This document shows, piece after piece, positions 7,854 to 16,247 of a stretch of 64,000 nt of DNA. Source of the stretch: Thermatribacter velox. Its GTDB lineage: Bacteria > Atribacterota > Atribacteria > Atribacterales > Thermatribacteraceae. The translations under genes were made by a program, and so were the position numbers. How positions within the stretch are numbered: the stretch's first letter is position 1; every line of letters begins with the position of its first letter. Under the pieces are notes generated by a model. It was not told the origin of the DNA. It saw only the letters and a program-made list of their open reading frames with translations, and made no database searches. The DNA lies in NCBI RefSeq assembly GCF_038396615.1, contig NZ_CP121689.1, positions 2,058,001 to 2,122,000 of the forward strand, given 5' to 3'.

Positions 7854-8336
7854 ATGTCCAAATCAGCCTATGCTCAGTCAACTGTAGCACGCTTGACTAT
7901 TACAGCGACCCTGATTGCTCTTTCTGTGGTGGGCTCTTACCTCAAAATACCCTCACCAACCGGAACAGTTGCTCTCGACTCTCTTCCTGGATTTTTGGGA
8001 GCAATTCTTCTGGGGTATCCAGAAGGAGCAGTTATTGGGTTTTTGGGCCATATTCTCACCTCGCTCAACGTGGGATTTCCTCTGGGTTTGCCAGTGCATC
8101 TTCTCATTGCCTGCGAGATGGCGGTTATATGTGTACTTTTCAGGCTGCTCTATCAGAAAAACCGTATTCTGGGTATAGCTTGTGGTGTCTTTCTTAATGG
8201 TGTTTTGGCACCAGCTACTCTTGTTCCAGTCTTTGGGTGGGGATTTTTTACCGGGATTGTGGTTTCTCTGCTTGTGGCATCAGCAGTGAATATAATCCTT
8301 GCCTCCTTAATTTTTGAAATGCTCAAGAAGCGATGA
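7854..8336 (+). CDS. cblT: ECF-type transporter substrate-binding membrane protein, probable alpha-ribazole importer CblT
   Basis: A 160-aa integral membrane protein with about five or six hydrophobic helices, the size and pattern of an ECF transporter S component. Motifs include an N-terminal helix TATLIALSVVGSYLKIP and a loop LDSLPGFLGAILLGYPEGA. The ATG at 7854 follows AAAGGAGGT; the longer frame from 7773 runs through the riboswitch terminator and is not the start. It is preceded by a cobalamin riboswitch and overlaps the next gene by four bases (ATGA). A riboswitch-controlled S component paired with a PurM-like kinase is the known cblT-cblS arrangement of Firmicutes, which imports and phosphorylates alpha-ribazole. 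The transport substrate is inferred from this context. The energising ECF module must be elsewhere. Confidence 0.8.
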   Translation: MSKSAYAQSTVARLTITATLIALSVVGSYLKIPSPTGTVALDSLPGFLGAILLGYPEGAVIGFLGHILTSLNVGFPLGLPVHLLIACEMAVICVLFRLLYQKNRILGIACGVFLNGVLAPATLVPVFGWGFFTGIVVSLLVASAVNIILASLIFEMLKKR

Positions 8337-9067
8337 ATAGACGCGATGCGGTATTTATCAAAATAAACGAAAAGGAACTCATGCTTGTTGCCTGCGACTC
8401 CTTAGGTGGTATAGGCCCCAAAAGCATGGATTTTGTAAAAGCAGAGGTTGCAACCTGTGCAAAATATACTTTCCGGGTCGCTCTTTCTGAAATCCTGAGT
8501 TTAGGAGGAAATCCCATTGCTTTTTCGTTAACTCTTTCCACTGAACCCTATCCCTTTATCGAACAAGCGTTATCGGGCATCAAGGGGGAGCTTGAGGCTT
8601 GTGGCCTCAGCCCCCTTCCTTTCGTGGTCTCTTCAGAAAAGAACTTCCCCACCCATCAAACTGGCCTGGGCGTAACCGTGATTGGCATGGTAAACCATGA
8701 GGAGCTAATTTTTGAAAAAAGCTGCGAAGGTCTTAACGTGTTCCTCTTGGGAAGCCCTGCGGTTGGAGAAGAAGTGCTTGCAAAGCAAAATGAAATTGCT
8801 GGTCCTTCCGACATCATTGCTCTGCGAGAAAGCGTGTTGTGTGGAGACATCATCCCGGTGGGGTCCAAGGGAGTGTTCTGGGAACTAACGACATTTCTGC
8901 AAAGCACCGGACTCACCGTAGAGATTGAAAACCCCTTCCCGCTTCCACTTTACAAAAGCTGCGGCCCCGCAACGGCACTTCTTTTCACCACTTGGGAAGA
9001 GGAAAAAAAAATACACAAGGTTTCAAAAAAACCACTTTTTCGATTAGGAAAACTCAGAAAGACCTAA
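8333..9067 (+). CDS. cblS: PurM/ThiL-like protein, probable alpha-ribazole kinase CblS
   Basis: A 244-aa soluble protein of the AIR synthase (PurM) fold, which uses ATP. The N-terminus DAVFIKINEKELMLVACDSLGGIG holds the Asp-rich nucleotide/metal region. A FRVALSEILSLGGNPIAFSLTL segment follows, typical of PurM, ThiL, HypE and SelD relatives. CblS phosphorylates alpha-ribazole to alpha-ribazole 5'-phosphate, bypassing CobT. The call rests on fold, length and its four-base overlap with the riboswitch-controlled cblT. Without that neighbour it would only be an AIR-synthase-related protein. Its stop overlaps the convergent alcohol dehydrogenase stop by four bases, so the two transcripts meet tail to tail. 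Confidence 0.8.
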   Translation: MNRRDAVFIKINEKELMLVACDSLGGIGPKSMDFVKAEVATCAKYTFRVALSEILSLGGNPIAFSLTLSTEPYPFIEQALSGIKGELEACGLSPLPFVVSSEKNFPTHQTGLGVTVIGMVNHEELIFEKSCEGLNVFLLGSPAVGEEVLAKQNEIAGPSDIIALRESVLCGDIIPVGSKGVFWELTTFLQSTGLTVEIENPFPLPLYKSCGPATALLFTTWEEEKKIHKVSKKPLFRLGKLRKT

Positions 9068-10059
9068 ATTGAAAGCACTGCAGAGGCACGGATTTTGCTC
9101 TCCTTGAGCAACAAAAGCGCTCGATTGGCTTCTTCAAGCGGGAACACTTCAATTTGTGTTTTGAAATGCAGCCTTCTGGAAAGTTCAATAAGCTCCTGTA
9201 CGTCCTTTCTGGTGCTATTTGCCACGCTCTGTATACAGCGCTCTTTATAAACCAAGTCATAAGGAAGCTCTGGAATTGGAGTGGAATAAATACCTGCTGT
9301 TATCACCCGTCCCCCCGGACAGAGGTATTCAAGGGCCACCTTCACCAGATGCCCGGCGGGAGCGAAAATGATTGCTGCATCAAGCTTTTCAGGCGGTACA
9401 TCCTCAGCCCGACCCACAAAAGAGGCACCAAGCTCTCGAGCGAGCTTCTGGTGTTCCGGAGAACGGGTAAAGACAAATACCCGAACACCTTCAAAAAGTG
9501 CCATCTGGGCAACTAAGTGCGCTGAAGAACCAAACCCAAAAAGTCCCAGTATCTCGCCTTCCTTTACTTTGCTTTGCCGATAAGCTCGATAACCAATAAC
9601 TCCACCACAAAGAAGAGGAGCAAATTCCACATCTTCATACCCTTCAGGAATCGGATACGCGGCTTCCTCTCTAAAAATTGCAAACTCGGCGTAACCCCCG
9701 TCCAGGTCATAACCAGTAAACAACGCATTTTCACAGAGATTTTCCATACCCTGTCTGCAAAAGCGGCATACCCCGCACACCTGGTTTATCCAAGGTACAC
9801 CAACCCTCTGACCTACCTCAAGGTTGTTTACTTTCTTTCCTCTTTCAACCACTTTTCCCACAATCTGGTGGCCAGGAACAAGCGGGAGTTTATGGGGAGG
9901 AAGTTCGCCCTCCACGATGTGTAAATCGGTATGGCACACTCCACAGGCAGCGACTTTTATCAAAACTTCATCGTCCTCTACTCCTTGAAGCGCAACTTCC
10001 TTGAGGAGCAGTGGAGAAGTCTCTACCGGAGCCGTTCGCTCAAGAACCATGGCCCGCAT
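9064..10059 (-). CDS. Zinc-dependent alcohol dehydrogenase
   Basis: Medium-chain, zinc-dependent alcohol dehydrogenase (331 aa) interconverting alcohols and aldehydes with NAD(P)H. Visible features are catalytic zinc ligands in ACGVCHTDLH and GHQIVG, the four-cysteine structural zinc lobe CGVCRFCRQGMENLC, and a cofactor loop GLFGFGSSAHLVAQ near residue 170. The start at ATG 10059 is preferred because AAGGTGA lies eight bases before it; a GTG four codons upstream (10071) has no good site. The gene overlaps the end of the epimerase gene by about 20 bases and is probably translated from the same mRNA. The physiological substrate is not evident. Confidence 0.9.
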   Translation of the reverse strand: MRAMVLERTAPVETSPLLLKEVALQGVEDDEVLIKVAACGVCHTDLHIVEGELPPHKLPLVPGHQIVGKVVERGKKVNNLEVGQRVGVPWINQVCGVCRFCRQGMENLCENALFTGYDLDGGYAEFAIFREEAAYPIPEGYEDVEFAPLLCGGVIGYRAYRQSKVKEGEILGLFGFGSSAHLVAQMALFEGVRVFVFTRSPEHQKLARELGASFVGRAEDVPPEKLDAAIIFAPAGHLVKVALEYLCPGGRVITAGIYSTPIPELPYDLVYKERCIQSVANSTRKDVQELIELSRRLHFKTQIEVFPLEEANRALLLLKESKIRASAVLSI

Positions 10060-10981
10060 TGCACATCTCACCTTGGAAAAAGTTGAAAGTTTTCTTTAAC
10101 CCTTCCCAAAGGTCTACCTCTGGCACCCAGCCCAGAATCCTTCGCGCTTTCTCACAAGAAAGCGCAATGTGGTTGATTTCCCCTTTGCGTTCTTTTTCGA
10201 AAACAACCTCCACCTTTCGACCCGAAATTTTCTCAAGCAACTCCACAAGCTCCAAAACGCTGGTTTCTCTGCCAGTTCCAATATTGTAGACGCCCGAAGG
10301 TGCGAAGACGGCAAGCAGATTGGCCCGGGCCACATCTTCCACATACACGTAATCTCGAGTTTTTCTCCCATCACCGAAAACAACACAGGGTTTCCCCCGA
10401 AGAATCCTTCCGCAAAAAATAGCTACCACCCCAGCTTCACCCTGAGGGTCTTGACGCGGACCATAGACGTTACCATAGCGCAGGGCAACGTACTCAAGCC
10501 CCCACACCCGGTGATAATACTCAAGGTACATTTCTACACTTCTTTTAGCCACACCGTAGGGAGAAAGCGGAGAGGTAGCAGCACTTTCTTTTACCGGTAA
10601 AACATTTGGCTCACCATAAATGGCCCCACCCGTAGAGGCAAAAACGAACTTTTCAACCTGGAACTGGCGGCTGAGCTCAATCAGGTTCAAACTTCCCAGA
10701 ATGTTAATCCAGGCATCAAAGGTCGGATCCTCCACTGAGCGGCGAAGGTTAATCTGAGCCGCATGGTGATTGATAATATCTGGTTTTTCCTCTTCAAAAA
10801 CCCTGCGCAAGGCAGCAGAATCAGTGATATCCACCTGATAAAAAGTGGCTGCGGGGTTCAAATTAGCTTTCTTTCCTGTCGACAGATCGTCGACCACCAC
10901 CACCTGGTAGCCAGCAGCAAGGTAATTGTCAACCACGTGGGAGCCGATGAAACCGGCTCCCCCGCTCACCAGTACCTTCAA
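10040..10981 (-). CDS. NAD-dependent sugar-nucleotide epimerase, UDP-glucose 4-epimerase type
   Basis: Short-chain (extended SDR) epimerase/dehydratase of 313 aa. The NAD-binding GGAGFIGSH motif starts at residue 8. The active-site STGGAIYGE and the catalytic pair in YGVAKRSVE are present, as are the family segments YGNVYGPRQDP and VYNIGTGRETSV. It is close to GalE/WbpP-type enzymes that convert UDP-glucose to UDP-galactose or their N-acetylated forms. Seven bases separate it from the upstream sugar permease gene, so it probably belongs to the CUT1 sugar operon and could channel an imported galactose-type sugar. Exact substrate unknown. Confidence 0.85.
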   Translation of the reverse strand: MKVLVSGGAGFIGSHVVDNYLAAGYQVVVVDDLSTGKKANLNPAATFYQVDITDSAALRRVFEEEKPDIINHHAAQINLRRSVEDPTFDAWINILGSLNLIELSRQFQVEKFVFASTGGAIYGEPNVLPVKESAATSPLSPYGVAKRSVEMYLEYYHRVWGLEYVALRYGNVYGPRQDPQGEAGVVAIFCGRILRGKPCVVFGDGRKTRDYVYVEDVARANLLAVFAPSGVYNIGTGRETSVLELVELLEKISGRKVEVVFEKERKGEINHIALSCEKARRILGWVPEVDLWEGLKKTFNFFQGEMCNAGHGS

Positions 10982-10988
10982 AAGGACA

Positions 10989-11840
10989 TCAACCCTTCAC
11001 CGCGCCCATGGTCAGGCCTCGAACGATGTATTTTTGCACCATCAAAGCAAGGATTGCTGGCGGCAAAATAGCCAAAAGCAGGCGCGTGGAAACATACCAG
11101 AACTGAACTCCCTGAGTATGTTCAGTACCGGCAATCACGATAGTCATGGGAATTGCCTGACGGTAAGTGAGAACCAGAGCAAAGAGAAACTCATTCCAGG
11201 TGAAGGCAAAGCAAATGATGGCCGTAGAAACCAGGGCAGGAGCAGCAAGAGGAAGGGCTACCCGCAGAAACGCTGTCCAGCGAGAACACCCATCCACCAG
11301 GGCTGCCTCTTCAAGCTCCACAGGGAGTTCTTTGAACATATCCCTCATAATTAAAACTGCAAAGGGCATGGTGAAAGTAGTATTCACCAGAACCAGTGCC
11401 AATCGGGTATCCAGAAGACCCAAGCTCTTTATGATCAAAAAGAAGGGAATCACCGTAGCTGCAGGTGGAAGGAAACGTTGCGAGAGAAACCAAAGCGCCA
11501 TATCCTGGTTTTTCCACTTGCGAAACCTGAAGCGTGCCAGGCCATAACCAGCAAGAGAGCCCAGAGCAATAGCCAGTAAAGCCGCAGAAACCGAAATAAC
11601 GATGCTGTTGGTTATTCCCTTCATAATTTCAGGACCACGCTGGGTAAACTCCATGTACCAGTTATCAAGGGTGGGCTTAAACTGCAACCAGGGCACAACA
11701 GACAATCTGAACACATCGATAGGTTTCTTGAAAGAAGTTATAACCGCCCAGTAAAAAGGAGTGACCACCCATATAAAGGTTATGACAATTACTATCCAGA
11801 CCAGAACATCCACGATACCGAGTTTCTTTTTCTTCTTCAC
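10989..11840 (-). CDS. CUT1 sugar ABC transporter permease, MalG type
   Basis: Inner-membrane permease (283 aa) with six predicted helices. The coupling-helix motif EEAALVDGCSRWTAFLRVALPLAAP contacts the ATPase. It carries the short cytoplasmic N-terminus and the GAVKG C-terminus typical of MalG-like subunits. It pairs with the MalF-type gene nine bases upstream and the binding protein beyond it. No ATPase gene is in this operon, so a shared MsmK/UgpC-type ATPase elsewhere probably energises it, as is common for CUT1 systems. Confidence 0.92.
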   Translation of the reverse strand: MKKKKKLGIVDVLVWIVIVITFIWVVTPFYWAVITSFKKPIDVFRLSVVPWLQFKPTLDNWYMEFTQRGPEIMKGITNSIVISVSAALLAIALGSLAGYGLARFRFRKWKNQDMALWFLSQRFLPPAATVIPFFLIIKSLGLLDTRLALVLVNTTFTMPFAVLIMRDMFKELPVELEEAALVDGCSRWTAFLRVALPLAAPALVSTAIICFAFTWNEFLFALVLTYRQAIPMTIVIAGTEHTQGVQFWYVSTRLLLAILPPAILALMVQKYIVRGLTMGAVKG

Positions 11841-11849
11841 TTTATCACC

Positions 11850-12701
11850 TCATTCATACAGACTGCGGTATCTGCGGAAGAAAAAGATACCCACCGCCAA
11901 CGACATGAACATGAGGAAATAGGCCATCGCTGAAGCGTAACCCAGGTCAAAGTTCCTTAGTCCCTGGGTATAAACATAAAAGGTAAGAGTTCGGGTAGCA
12001 GTTCCCGGCCCCCCGTTGGTCAGTGCAAAAGGAATATCAAAAACTTTAAAAGCGTCAACCAAGCGGAGCATAATTACGGTTCCCAGCACTGGAGAAATCA
12101 TGGGAAAAGTAATATAGCGGAAGATATCCCAACCGGAAGAGGTATCCAGAACTGCGGCCTCATAAACTTCATCCGGTAAAGATTGCAAACCAGCCAACAA
12201 AATAATAAAGGCAAAAGGTGTCCACTGCCATACGTCAACCATGATGACCGCAGTTCGCGCCCAGAAAATATCTGAAAGCCAGGGCACTTTACTAAAACCA
12301 AGTGTTTGAAGCAAAATATTAATCGGTCCATTTTCTTCATAAAACATCATGACTCCCAGGTAGCCCAGTGCAACCGGGGCAGTAAAAAGAGGAGTAGTCA
12401 TCAAGGCTCTGAAAAAGCGCAAGCCCCGCATTTTGCGGTTAAAAACCAGGGCCAAAAGTAAGCCCAGGGAAACGGTGATGGCAACACTAAAAATAACAAA
12501 AATAAGAGTAAAACCAAGAACACCCCAGAAGCGATAATCCTGAAACATACGGGCATAGTTGGCCAGACCGGCAAAGCCAGTTATTCGTCCGTAAGCAACT
12601 CGAGAAAGGCTTACCCGAAAAGAATACACCAGAGGGAAAATGGTAAAAAGAAGAACCCATACAATCCCTGGAACAACAAAAAAGCTTCCACGTTCTTTCA
12701 T
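11850..12701 (-). CDS. CUT1 sugar ABC transporter permease, MalF type
   Basis: Inner-membrane permease (283 aa) with six predicted helices and the EAA coupling loop (EVYEAAVLDTSSGWDIFRYITFPMISP). The N-terminus is FFVVPGIVWVLLFTIFPLVYSF, and the conserved LTNGGPGTATRTLTFYVY is near the C-terminus; both are typical of MalF/UgpA subunits. It lies between the MalG-type gene and the binding-protein gene. A strong stem-loop (12721-12749) separates it from the latter and should lower its expression relative to the binding protein. Confidence 0.92.
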   Translation of the reverse strand: MKERGSFFVVPGIVWVLLFTIFPLVYSFRVSLSRVAYGRITGFAGLANYARMFQDYRFWGVLGFTLIFVIFSVAITVSLGLLLALVFNRKMRGLRFFRALMTTPLFTAPVALGYLGVMMFYEENGPINILLQTLGFSKVPWLSDIFWARTAVIMVDVWQWTPFAFIILLAGLQSLPDEVYEAAVLDTSSGWDIFRYITFPMISPVLGTVIMLRLVDAFKVFDIPFALTNGGPGTATRTLTFYVYTQGLRNFDLGYASAMAYFLMFMSLAVGIFFFRRYRSLYE

Positions 12702-12720
12702 CGTTTCTCTCCCCTGAATT

Positions 12721-12749
12721 GCAGGGGCCTCTTTCCAAGGGGCCCCTGC
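12721..12749 (-). terminator. Stem-loop between binding-protein and permease genes
   Basis: A perfect 9-bp GC stem (GCAGGGGCC, 12721-12729, with GGCCCCTGC, 12741-12749) lies in the 64-base gap after the binding-protein stop. On the minus strand it is preceded by A's and not followed by a U-run, so it is better read as a 3'-end protector or processing stop that keeps more binding-protein message than a full terminator. Confidence 0.6.
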
Positions 12750-12765
12750 TTTTTAAAGGTTTTAG

Positions 12766-14388
12766 CTATTTCTCTGGGACGTACCCTATGGCTTCCTGGT
12801 AAATCTTCTTCTGGTTTTCCCTGCCCAGACGATCGGTAATCGCATTCCAATCTTCTTTGGTCCTGCGCAGTGCTTCTTCAGGAGAAACCTGTCCAACCAC
12901 TGCCTCTGAGAGGTGAATGTCCCATACTTCCCAGTACTCAGGAGTGCCAGGAATACGGAGGTAGGCCTGGCGCAAAGGATACTTGTACCACATTTCCTCA
13001 TAAGCAGTTACGAACTGGCGTGCATCTTCTGCATCATATCCAGTCTGGACATAATCTTCAATATCCGCATATCCGGTGGGCTTGAGAAGGTCATAAAGGG
13101 TACCCGGGTCAATACCTGTCCAGCCCCAGACTACGTTCCAGTGGTTAATCTCAGGAGTGGCCTGCCAGGACAGGAAGTAAGCAGCAAGGTCTTGCTTCTT
13201 GGAAAACTTGGAAATTACTCCATGCCAGGAAGCTCCTACGGTATTGGCAACGAAGTTTCTCTGGTTAACCCATTGCTGAGTCTCAAGATCATAGTATTTT
13301 TCGCTACCTGGAATGGGTGCAACGCCAAGTTTTCCTTTAATGTTGGAGCTTTCAGGAAGCTGGGACAGCGAGCCCACGTCGCCCCAGGAGAAGGTCAAAA
13401 CAGCTTTTCCTCTCAAGAAAGCATCCCAGGCTTCGCCAAGGCTCCAGCCCCACATCGCTGAAGGACCAGTCTTGGAAAGCTTGAGGAGCATCTTCAGTGC
13501 TTCAACAAAGCCTGGAGTATCTACCAGGGGCTCCATGGTTTCTGGGTCAAACCAGTAAACGTTGTGGTAACGAGTTACCTTGGTGGGATCGTCTCCCGGA
13601 GCTGGTGAAACCACATAAGGAGCAGAGAGAGCCATGAAATGGAAGAAGCCCTGTCCACCAACTTTTAAGTGCATGGTAATACCGTAATCCTTTTCACCAT
13701 CGCCATTCCAGTCCTTACCGTTGAAAAAGTCGCAAACATCATAAACCTCTTCCCAGGTGCGTGGAGGAACCGGCAAATCATAGCCTTTCTCCTGCTTAAA
13801 GAGCTCCTGCCACTTGGGATCAGTCAATATATCCCGACGATAATAAAGTACCTGGCCATCATGGTCGTTGTTGAAACCGTACCAGGTTCCCTTCCACTGC
13901 AGGAGTTCCCGGATAGGAAGCAAAATGGAGTCCCTATCCCATTTGGGCATGCGAGGGTCATCAAAATACTTGTCAATGGGCACAATCCAGCCATTGGAAA
14001 CATAGTCACCGTAGAACCAGCTGGGACCAATTATCACGTCGTAATAGCCAGTTCCAGTCATCAAATCAGTGAAAATCTTTTCACGAAGTTCACCAAAGGG
14101 TATTTCTACTATATCGTAGGTTGCCCCAGTAAGTTTTTCAAAGAAAGGACGCCAGAAATAAAGCGGACCAGAAATTGCACCACGAGGTCCTGCCGAATAC
14201 ACACCAATGGTAAATTTCTGTCCTTGCCAGGCCGGATCAGGATTCCCCTTGTCGGCAGCCTGGAAAGCAGCTTCTGCAGTCTGAAGTTCCAGTTCTGAAG
14301 TTTCCTCCTGGGCCAGAGCCAGGAAACTCCAGGTCAAAACAAGCACTACTGCTAAAGCTACAACTAGCAATATTGAAGACCGCTTCAT
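12766..14388 (-). CDS. CUT1 sugar ABC transporter solute-binding protein
   Basis: Secreted solute-binding protein of 540 aa, longer than the usual 400-450. A signal peptide runs over residues 1-26 (KRSSILLVVALAVVLVLTWS, cleavage near LALAQE). No lipobox cysteine is visible. The mature part has the family 1 binding-protein pattern, for example LTGATYDIVEIPFGELREKI and ALKMLLKLSKTGPSAMWGW. It delivers a sugar or oligosaccharide to the two permeases downstream. The start ATG at 14388 follows GGAAGGAGGG. The leader of about 115 nt carries an extra AGGAGGTGA at its predicted 5' end. The ligand cannot be told from sequence; the neighbouring epimerase hints at a galactose-type sugar. Confidence 0.92.
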   Translation of the reverse strand: MKRSSILLVVALAVVLVLTWSFLALAQEETSELELQTAEAAFQAADKGNPDPAWQGQKFTIGVYSAGPRGAISGPLYFWRPFFEKLTGATYDIVEIPFGELREKIFTDLMTGTGYYDVIIGPSWFYGDYVSNGWIVPIDKYFDDPRMPKWDRDSILLPIRELLQWKGTWYGFNNDHDGQVLYYRRDILTDPKWQELFKQEKGYDLPVPPRTWEEVYDVCDFFNGKDWNGDGEKDYGITMHLKVGGQGFFHFMALSAPYVVSPAPGDDPTKVTRYHNVYWFDPETMEPLVDTPGFVEALKMLLKLSKTGPSAMWGWSLGEAWDAFLRGKAVLTFSWGDVGSLSQLPESSNIKGKLGVAPIPGSEKYYDLETQQWVNQRNFVANTVGASWHGVISKFSKKQDLAAYFLSWQATPEINHWNVVWGWTGIDPGTLYDLLKPTGYADIEDYVQTGYDAEDARQFVTAYEEMWYKYPLRQAYLRIPGTPEYWEVWDIHLSEAVVGQVSPEEALRRTKEDWNAITDRLGRENQKKIYQEAIGYVPEK

Positions 14389-14500
14389 ATAAGAAACCCT
14401 CCTTCCAATTTATAATTCACGTTTTACAAAGGACAAAACCCCAAAAACCAAAATAGGACCAACGCCCATCTGCCTCAAAAGACTCTTACTTCATTTCTCA

Positions 14501-14517
14501 CCTCCTATCAAATTATA
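14501..14517 (-). promoter_or_regulatory. Probable -10 box and 5'-terminal ribosome-binding-like sequence of the binding-protein mRNA
   Basis: On the minus strand TATAAT (14517-14512) is followed five bases later by AGGAGGTGA (14506-14498), then ATG-AAG-TAA. Transcription from this -10 would start at about 14505, putting a perfect anti-16S match at the very 5' end, over 100 bases before the real start codon. The two-codon frame (MK) is too short to be a product. No good -35 is seen at normal spacing, so the promoter is tentative. Confidence 0.45.
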
Positions 14518-14553
14518 TTTTATTCAGCCTATCAATATTTATTCTACCACACC

Positions 14554-14811
14554 TTACGCATTGCAAAAACTATCACCGCCATCAGAAGAGGGCGTTTCTT
14601 CCGCTCTCAATTCTCTCTCCATTTCCAAAAATACGGTTTCCAATTCTTTCTCTACCTCTCGCAAGCGGTTTTTACAAAAGGAACACAAAAAGGCCGCTCG
14701 CTTCACTTTTTCAAGCAAAGCATCAAGGTCCAGCTCTCCCCTTTCAAGCTCGTTAACGATGAACTGAAGCTCTTCAATTGCCTGTCGGTAATCAATCTTT
14801 TCTTCCTTCAC
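14554..14811 (-). CDS. xseB: Exodeoxyribonuclease VII small subunit
   Basis: XseB (85 aa) is the helical small subunit that wraps the catalytic XseA to form exonuclease VII, which degrades single-stranded DNA from both ends. The family core YRQAIEELQFIVNELERGELDLDALL is at residues 8-33, followed by a helix rich in Glu/Lys and a poorly conserved acidic tail. The start overlaps the end of xseA by 20 bases, so translation is coupled. Length and position are normal. Confidence 0.93.
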   Translation of the reverse strand: MKEEKIDYRQAIEELQFIVNELERGELDLDALLEKVKRAAFLCSFCKNRLREVEKELETVFLEMERELRAEETPSSDGGDSFCNA

Positions 14812-16171
14812 GACTTTCCTCCACCCTGCTTATCAGTTTACCATCAAAAAGCCAGGTTTCAATACGTTGCCCAGGAGCAACCTCTCCAGCGTGTTTTACA
14901 ATCTTGCCTTCCAGAAAGGTGATACTATAACCCCTTTTTAAAGCATTTTGAGGATCTAAAAGGCGCACCAGATTTTCACTGTGCTCCATTTGCTTCCAGA
15001 ATTCCCGCCACCGAGTTTTTGAAGCATAACAAACTCTCTGGATGAAATCTTTGAGCGATCTTGCCTCATTCTCCAAAACGTTAACACTTAGAGTCTTCAC
15101 AGCACGAAAACTCTCCTTCAGCAAGTAGTGATTTCTGCTCACGTCGTGCTCGCCAAGACGTACCAGGCGTTCTTTCAAAAGCTCAAGATTTACTCTGGTT
15201 CGCTCCAGAAGGCTTTCCACATCCCTTTTAACTCGCCTTTCAAGGTCAAGTAGGGACAATTCAAAATCCCGAGCACGACCAATAATGAATTCGGCTACGG
15301 CGGTCGGCGTTTTCAAAGAAGTATGTGCTACCATATCCAGAACCGATTGATCCCGCTGGTGACCTATACCGGTAATTACTGGAATGGGGAAATTGGCCAC
15401 TTTTTTAGCCAGAGTATAGCTATCGAAAGAGCTCAAATCGGTGCGTGACCCACCCCCACGAATAATAACCGCTACGTCGAAATAATCAACTCTTCTCTCC
15501 ACCTCTTCAAGTGCCCGAATTAAAGAGACTTCTGCTTCTTCCCCCTGAACAAAAGCTGGGAAAAGACAGCACAGAAAACGGTATCCAAAAGCATTGCCCT
15601 GCAAATGATGTACAAAATCTCCCCACCCGGCTGCCTGAGGAGAAGAAACCACTGCGATGCGCTGGATGACCGGAGGTAGCAGTAAAGAAGCATTCTTCTC
15701 CAGCAACCCCTCCTTAGCCAAACAGGCAATAATTTCATTGCGCCGACGCATCATCTCTCCCAGGGAAAAGTTGGGATCAATATCTACTACTTCCAGTCTC
15801 AAACCATGCACGGAGTGAAAAATCAATCTACCCAGAAGGAGTACCTTGAGACCTTCGCGCAGTGTCTCGCCAGTTGTTTCCTCAAAGAAAGCCCGAATCC
15901 GATTAAAATTATCCCGCCACATCAAAGCCTCCATTTTTGCCTTAAGCGTCTCGCCTTCCTTTTCCACCAGTTCCATAAAGCAATGGCCATTCCGGCTCAC
16001 CTTCAAAGCAGCAATTTCGGCAACTACCCACATTTCATTGGGGAAAAATCCTTCCAGGCAGACTTTCACCAGATAAGCGAGCTGGGAAAGCGTGAGATAC
16101 TGCACATCTTTATCTGACACAGGAAAGGAATCAAGGTGTTCCATTTTCCCAAATGGAAACTCAACTTCCAA
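14792..16171 (-). CDS. xseA: Exodeoxyribonuclease VII large subunit
   Basis: XseA (459 aa), the catalytic subunit of exonuclease VII. Residues 25-125 form the N-terminal OB-fold that binds single-stranded DNA (LSQLAYLVKVCLEGFFPNEMWVVAEI). The catalytic domain follows, with IAVVSSPQAAGWGDFVHHL, VIIRGGGSRTDLSSFDSY and FPIPVITGIGHQRDQSVLD, all family hallmarks. A long coiled-coil region runs to the C-terminus and ends with a KRGYSIT segment. The start is TTG at 16171, eight bases after AAAGGAGGT. It forms an operon with xseB. Confidence 0.95.
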   Translation of the reverse strand: MEVEFPFGKMEHLDSFPVSDKDVQYLTLSQLAYLVKVCLEGFFPNEMWVVAEIAALKVSRNGHCFMELVEKEGETLKAKMEALMWRDNFNRIRAFFEETTGETLREGLKVLLLGRLIFHSVHGLRLEVVDIDPNFSLGEMMRRRNEIIACLAKEGLLEKNASLLLPPVIQRIAVVSSPQAAGWGDFVHHLQGNAFGYRFLCCLFPAFVQGEEAEVSLIRALEEVERRVDYFDVAVIIRGGGSRTDLSSFDSYTLAKKVANFPIPVITGIGHQRDQSVLDMVAHTSLKTPTAVAEFIIGRARDFELSLLDLERRVKRDVESLLERTRVNLELLKERLVRLGEHDVSRNHYLLKESFRAVKTLSVNVLENEARSLKDFIQRVCYASKTRWREFWKQMEHSENLVRLLDPQNALKRGYSITFLEGKIVKHAGEVAPGQRIETWLFDGKLISRVEESREGRKD

Positions 16172-16185
16172 AAGCGAATACCTCC

Positions 16186-16214
16186 TTTACCCTCTTTTCA
16201 GATTAAAATATAAT
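16186..16214 (+). promoter_or_regulatory. Promoter of the isopropylmalate dehydrogenase-type gene
   Basis: TTTACC (16186-16191), a 17-base spacer and a perfect TATAAT (16209-16214) lie 33 bases before the start codon, in the divergent gap with xseA. Confidence 0.6.
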
Positions 16215-16247
16215 GCTTGAAAAAGCAAACAGGGAAGGAGGCAAAAA

